Positions 60,190 through 64,000 of a stretch of DNA of 64,000 bases are shown piece after piece. A model generated the notes under the pieces. It had not been told where the DNA came from. It ran no database searches and saw only the letters and a program-made list of their open reading frames with translations. Position 1 is the first letter of the stretch. The number at the start of each line of letters is the position of its first letter. The position numbers were made by a program, and so were the translations under genes. The stretch lies in NCBI RefSeq assembly GCF_032854445.1, contig NC_088300.1:45112984-45176983 (forward strand), written 5' to 3'. This DNA comes from Liolophura sinensis (taxonomy: Eukaryota; Mollusca; Polyplacophora; Chitonida; Chitonidae).

Positions 60190-60470
60190 GTGGCTGGACT
60201 CACGGTTACCCAGGTGTTGAGGTTGTGCCCATTATAATGCCAGCTCTGAACCTCTCAGTATTACCCATCTGTACAGGAATAGAGCTGTGGGCTTTGTCAG
60301 TGTGTGCCCTGTATAAGGCTCTGCCTGGTCTGGGTGTTACCCAGCTGTACAGAATGTAGCTGTGGACTTTGTCATTGGTGTGCCGCATGTCACGCCCTGC
60401 CTGGTCTCAGTGATACCCATCTGTATAGGAAGGTAGTGAGAGGATCAGCATTTTGCCCTGCTTAACACTG
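60190..60470 (+). repeat. Diverged tandem repeat, unit about 76 bp
   Basis: TTACCCATCTGTACAGGAAT, AGAGCTGTGGGCTTTGTCAG, TGTGTGCC and GCCTGGTCTGGGT recur. The markers at 60261, 60337 and 60413 are 76 bp apart, with a partial unit at 60206. It is not obviously related to the 74 bp array beside it. Confidence 0.75.
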
Positions 60471-60664
60471 TGCCTGCTCACAGCATTTATACATGCTTTA
60501 GGATTATGCTTCATAATTACAGCATTATGATGATGTGCGCAGGCAGGGTCTCAGACACTCATAGTACCTCATCAGCCTTCCACTATATCAGGCTCTGAGC
60601 AAATCCATACCTGAGGATTACTAAATAGCCCACAGATGTGGTCTTTTAATATAGAAGGAGTGAC

Positions 60665-60838
60665 TGATTTATTTATTTATTTATTTTATTTTTTTTTTTT
60701 TGAATTGTGGTTTTCTGCTGTGCTCAAGGTTATTTCACTTATATGACGGCTGCCAACATTATCGTGGAATAAAAACGGGCAGAGCCCTGAGGAAACCCAG
60801 AACCAACTGCAGGTTGCTGGCAAACCTTGCCTCGTAGA
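60665..60838 (-). mobile_element. SINE family A, minus strand, 5' truncated
   Basis: Reads reversed: ATTTATTTATTTATTT and a T-run, TGTGCTCAAGGTTATTTCAC, TTATATGACGGCTGCCAACA, CGGGCAGAGCCCTGAGGAAA, CCCAGAACCAACTGCAGGTT, GCTGGCAAACC. Tail and middle are clear; the tRNA head is missing. Confidence 0.8.
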
Positions 60839-61070
60839 TAATTAGATTGAGCTACAATAGCGAGTTAAGGCTGATTAGTCTTAACACCTGCCTGACGCTG
60901 TCACAACACAGCATTCCTATGGATGGTCCATTTTTCTACACAACAGTTAGCTTATTCGGTTTGTTTGGTCGATCAGCCTTGTTGTCGTTGTTGTTATAAT
61001 ACAGACTGCCATGCAGGTAGATTGATTTTTTGCTGATGGCTGCAATCATGGCATTTTATTGCCAGCCAAA

Positions 61071-61642
61071 ATGGCTTATAAAAGTATCACACTGACAGGG
61101 TTATAAAAGCATCACACCAACAGGGTTATGAAAGTATCCCACTAATGGGCTAATAAAAGTGTCACACCAACATGGTTATAAAAGCATCACACCAACAGGG
61201 TTATAAAAGCATCACACCAACAGGGTTATGAAAGTATCCCACTAATGGGCTAATAAAAGTGTCACACCAACATGGTTATAAAAGCATCACACCAACAGGG
61301 ATATAAAAGCGTCACACCAACAGGGTTATAAAAGTGTCATACCAACAGGGTTATAAAGTATCACACAACAGGGTTAAAAAGGTGTCATACCAACATAAAA
61401 GTACCAAACTAACAGGGCTAAAAAAAAAAGTATCACACTAACAGGGCTAGAAAAGTATCACTCCAACAGATTTATAAAAGTGTCACACCAACAGAGTTAT
61501 AAAAGTATCACACCAAGAGGGTTATAAAAGTGTCACACCAACAGGTTTATAAAGGTATCACACCAACAGGGTTATAAAGTATCACACCAATAGGGTTGTA
61601 AAAGTATTACACCAATAGGGGAATAAAAGTATTACATCAACA
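61071..61642 (+). repeat. Minisatellite of about 23 x 25 bp
   Basis: The unit is CAGGGTTATAAAAGCATCAC, ACCAA. Variants are GTATCCCACTAATGGGCTAA and GTGTCACACCAACATGG. A block of about 100 bp holding the variant units is repeated, so there is a higher-order copy. The right end is more diverged. Confidence 0.93.
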
Positions 61643-63198
61643 GATATATTATACTATATCATAGAAAAGGCATACATTCTACCTTTTCTTTTAGTGACTT
61701 ACTGATATACTTTACTTATGCACGCTGGGCATGTAAACAGTTTTTTATTCATTCATAGAAAGATCTGATTAAATTACCATTCTACAACCAATTGATGTAG
61801 GACGTCTTCAGTTACACTTGAATTGATTTACTTAAGTTCACTTAAGATTGGAGTTTATCTTATTTGAACATTTTAAAATTCATTTTTAACTTCTAAAAAT
61901 TTCAACCACAACTTGTGTTGAGAATATGGGATCATATCTTCACAATAATTAGTATCATGATAACATTACTTCATCAAATCTACTAATTTCAATAAAAAAT
62001 AGAGCAAGTGATAGTTGCATATACATTTTTTGTTTTCTTTTTGCAAATACAGACCATTTTTTATTTTATGTACAATTTCCTCAGTCTGTCCAGAACTTTT
62101 TTAAAATACATGTTTATACAGAATTTCTCATATTAGTTTCATTATATTATTTGGTAATCAGATTACTTGGATATAGTTTGAAGTACGGTACATATACAAC
62201 ATTGTAATTAGACGTATTTTTGGAACTAACTTCCCAAAATATATCGTGTAAAGTTATCACTGAAGTTATGCCAAATTGTAAAAGATATATCCCAGTATTC
62301 TTTTTTTTTTTGTGTCCATTTCGTATCACCTTCAATTCATACTCAAGTTATCAGTCAAAATACTTCAAGTCATAAATCAAATATGTTTGCATCCTGTTGA
62401 ACTCCGTCTTTTGAGAATTCTCATGTATGCCACTGTCCTATGACGTATGTGGTTTGTCTGATGATTAGTACTACAGATTAGGAGAACTTGTTTGAAGAAA
62501 TCACTTTAGTCATTGTTCTCCAGACAGTCTAATGGCCAGTCATCACCAGGTGTATTGTCCTCTGTGAGTTACGGCCACCTCCAGCAGAGCCCAATCTCCG
62601 TTTTGATTAGTTGGCATAATGATGTGGCTTGCTCAGACAGGACACTAGTGAGGGTACTAGTGATTGATGGTGGAGTATATGTCAGTAGGTGAGGTTGTTG
62701 TGAAACTGAAAGTACATATTGGTTAAAACTGACATCTTTGAGGTCAGTAAGCTTCACATTAGGCCCAAAAGGACCTGAATAAAATGTTTGCACCTGCCAT
62801 ATACATGTACATTTAGACAAATACAAGTAAGTCATGCTTCTGTGAAAGCCTGTTTCATTCACAAAATATCTGTTTTCATTTGATCAATTTTGATTCCATA
62901 TTTCAACATTTATTTCAGCCTAACTAGCATAAGATGCTTCCTGTATTAAAATTTTCTGTTGATCAGATGTTTGCATGCATAGTATGTTTCATAATTGTAA
63001 TTATCAACAAAAGTGAAGATTTATTCTTTTTAAAACTTTCATACAAATGTTGACTATTGTTTCAGTATGGTTGATGTTCAGTGTACAGCAGTGTATGTCG
63101 TCGTCCATGCCTGATTTTATTTAACAGTGCAATATAAAAAAAATTTGTGAAACAAAGGGAACAGGAAAGATTACTTGTAACAGATACCTCTGTGTGTA
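61643..63198. other. No gene seen
   Basis: AT-rich intronic sequence leading to the splice acceptor. No exon was recognised. Confidence 0.45.
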
Positions 63199-63211
63199 GG
63201 GGGGGGGGGGG
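63199..63211 (+). repeat. G homopolymer, 13 bp
   Basis: Uninterrupted run of 13 G, 175 bp before the exon at 63386. Confidence 0.95.
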
Positions 63212-63385
63212 TCTCTCAGAGAATATCAAGTAAACAAATTAAATGAAATCTATCACATAATCAAGACCTAATCAGGTGAAATTTTGCTTTGTGTCTCCAG
63301 TGTCTTAATTCACCTTCAAACATCTACATCATCGACATATCAACCAACTGAATTTTCATGTAAACTTTTCTCTTGTCTTTTGTAG

Positions 63386-63479
63386 AAAACACAGCAGTGG
63401 TGATCTTCACAGTCGATTGAAGACTCGCAAATTATTGGGTGTTGGAGAAACTGATGACGGTGATGTTCATAGATCTAAG
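63386..63479 (+). CDS. Second coding exon, common to both isoforms, unrecognised protein
   Basis: The acceptor is a pyrimidine-rich tract ending CTTTTGTAG|A and the donor is AAG|GTGAGT, both strong. The 94 bp exon gives one base that completes the split codon from exon 1a or 1b, then 31 codons beginning [20 protein letters not shown] and ending DVHRSK. It ends in phase 0. The other two frames do not fit the upstream exons. The peptide is polar and charged (Lys/Arg, His, Asp), with no membrane segment, and looks like a cytosolic N-terminal region. I do not recognise the family. The remaining exons lie beyond the window. Confidence 0.65.
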
Positions 63480-63705
63480 GTGAGTGCCTGTGGTTTTCTG
63501 TTCATTGCCATACTATACGCCAATATTGCATGGATAACATTGGCACAGGGATCCAGGAACTGCACGAGAAAGACTCACTAATGGCTCTGACTTAGTGCAT
63601 TACTGGGATAAGATGACAGGATATGGCCCAGGGATTAGAAATCGTGATAATGACAACGCCCGACCACGCTGTAATTAAGCAGTTATTTAGACGTCCATTA
63701 AGCCA
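63480..63705. other. Start of the second intron
   Basis: Intronic sequence after the GTGAGT donor at 63480. Nothing else is recognised. Confidence 0.5.
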
Positions 63706-63958
63706 AGTAATCTACAGAGAAATCTGACCGCAAATTTATCATGATTACAAAACGTACTAGCCTTTTACACATAGAACTGGAAAAAGGACATCTGACAGTT
63801 GCGCTAAAAGGTATTTTCTGTGGCCCTGATCTTGATCCAGTCTCTGGTACAGTGATGTATATGTCGAGGCCTGGGAAGATATTAGAAAGATTAAGGCCAC
63901 TCCTGTTTAAATTTCTGTTTCATTTAAATGTTGACAAAGGAAGTCAAAGGAAGGTATA
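63706..63958 (+). pseudogene. Open frame with weak 6-pyruvoyltetrahydropterin synthase resemblance
   Basis: This stop-free stretch has an ATG at 63741 and ends at TAA. Its order of residues (GH, V, L, G, then DPVSGTVM, a charged helix-like stretch with L and PL, then LNVD) recalls the middle of pyruvoyltetrahydropterin synthase, an enzyme of biopterin synthesis. There GHNY is followed by DP-TG-VMN and by PLDHKNLD. Here the metal and catalytic histidines around these motifs are missing. It cannot be the next exon of the gene above: exon 2 ends in phase 0, and the possible acceptor at 63774 would need phase 1. It is either a decayed fragment or chance. The comparison is from memory of the family. 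Confidence 0.2.
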
Positions 63959-64000
63959 AAAATAAAAAAAGTATCTAACTGGTGAGAAATGTGGACTGTC

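Larger units (their letters stand above)
36789..63385 (+). other. Proposed first intron (isoform a), loaded with minisatellites
   Basis: Donor GTAAGT at 36789 and acceptor CTTTTGTAG ending at 63385 define an intron of 26.6 kb. Exon 1b (49806-49858) lies inside it, with its own 13.5 kb intron to the same acceptor. The large arrays at 37.3, 42.2, 44.3, 52.6, 58.6 and 61.1 kb are all in this interval. The intron is inferred from matching phase and splice sites only; no transcript was available. Confidence 0.5.

Noticed and set aside
61056-61642. Promoter TATA boxes (many TTATAAAAG)
   Set aside because: They are part of the 25 bp tandem unit, not separate sites.
63775-63953. Third exon of the main gene
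   Set aside because: The possible acceptor at 63774 needs a phase that exon 2 does not provide; joining gives a stop within seven codons.

Overview
This window looks like non-microbial animal DNA, most likely from a mollusc. It is AT-rich by eye, has no dense open reading frames and no bacterial-style genes. It is littered with short retroposons of two tRNA-derived SINE families. The tail sequences of these families (a 'TTGAGTACG-CGTAAAACACC' type module ending in AAAT repeats, or in an ACTCACT-type end) are ones I associate with bivalve and gastropod genomes. The group assignment is from recall and was not checked by a search.

The only gene I can support is the 5' part of one plus-strand gene. 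Two candidate first coding exons (36709-36788 and 49806-49858) each have an upstream in-frame stop, an ATG and a good splice donor. Both donors leave the frame in the same phase, and both join in frame to a coding exon at 63386-63479. The simplest reading is a gene with two alternative promoters and a first intron of 26.6 kb or 13.5 kb. A weaker third candidate first exon lies at 24911-25005. I do not recognise the protein. The rest of the gene should lie beyond position 64000.

Layout: 1-36 kb is gene-poor sequence with scattered SINEs, three copies of a small inverted-repeat element, and diverged tandem arrays at 10.3-11.5, 23.7-24.2, 27.4-27.6, 30.9-32.0, 32.7-33.0 and 33.9-34.8 kb. The 33.9-34.8 kb array is split by a SINE. 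A good X-box motif sits at 30147. From 36.7 to 63.4 kb, inside the proposed first intron, lies a run of large minisatellites: 51 bp units at 37.3-38.5 kb, 22 bp at 42.2-43.0, 33 bp at 44.3-45.0, about 40 bp at 52.6-54.2, 74 bp at 58.6-60.05 and 25 bp at 61.1-61.6 kb. Next to the 33 bp array is a near-perfect 154 bp inverted repeat, followed by a third copy of the same sequence attached to a tRNA-like Pol III promoter.

Nearly all longer open frames here come from these tandem arrays. In particular, the 405-codon frame at 37264-38481 is made of 22 copies of a 51 bp unit, and I do not treat it as a proven gene. The most noteworthy items are the alternative first exons, the palindrome with its tRNA-headed third copy, the in-frame 51 bp array, and the 3' module shared by two otherwise different SINE families.
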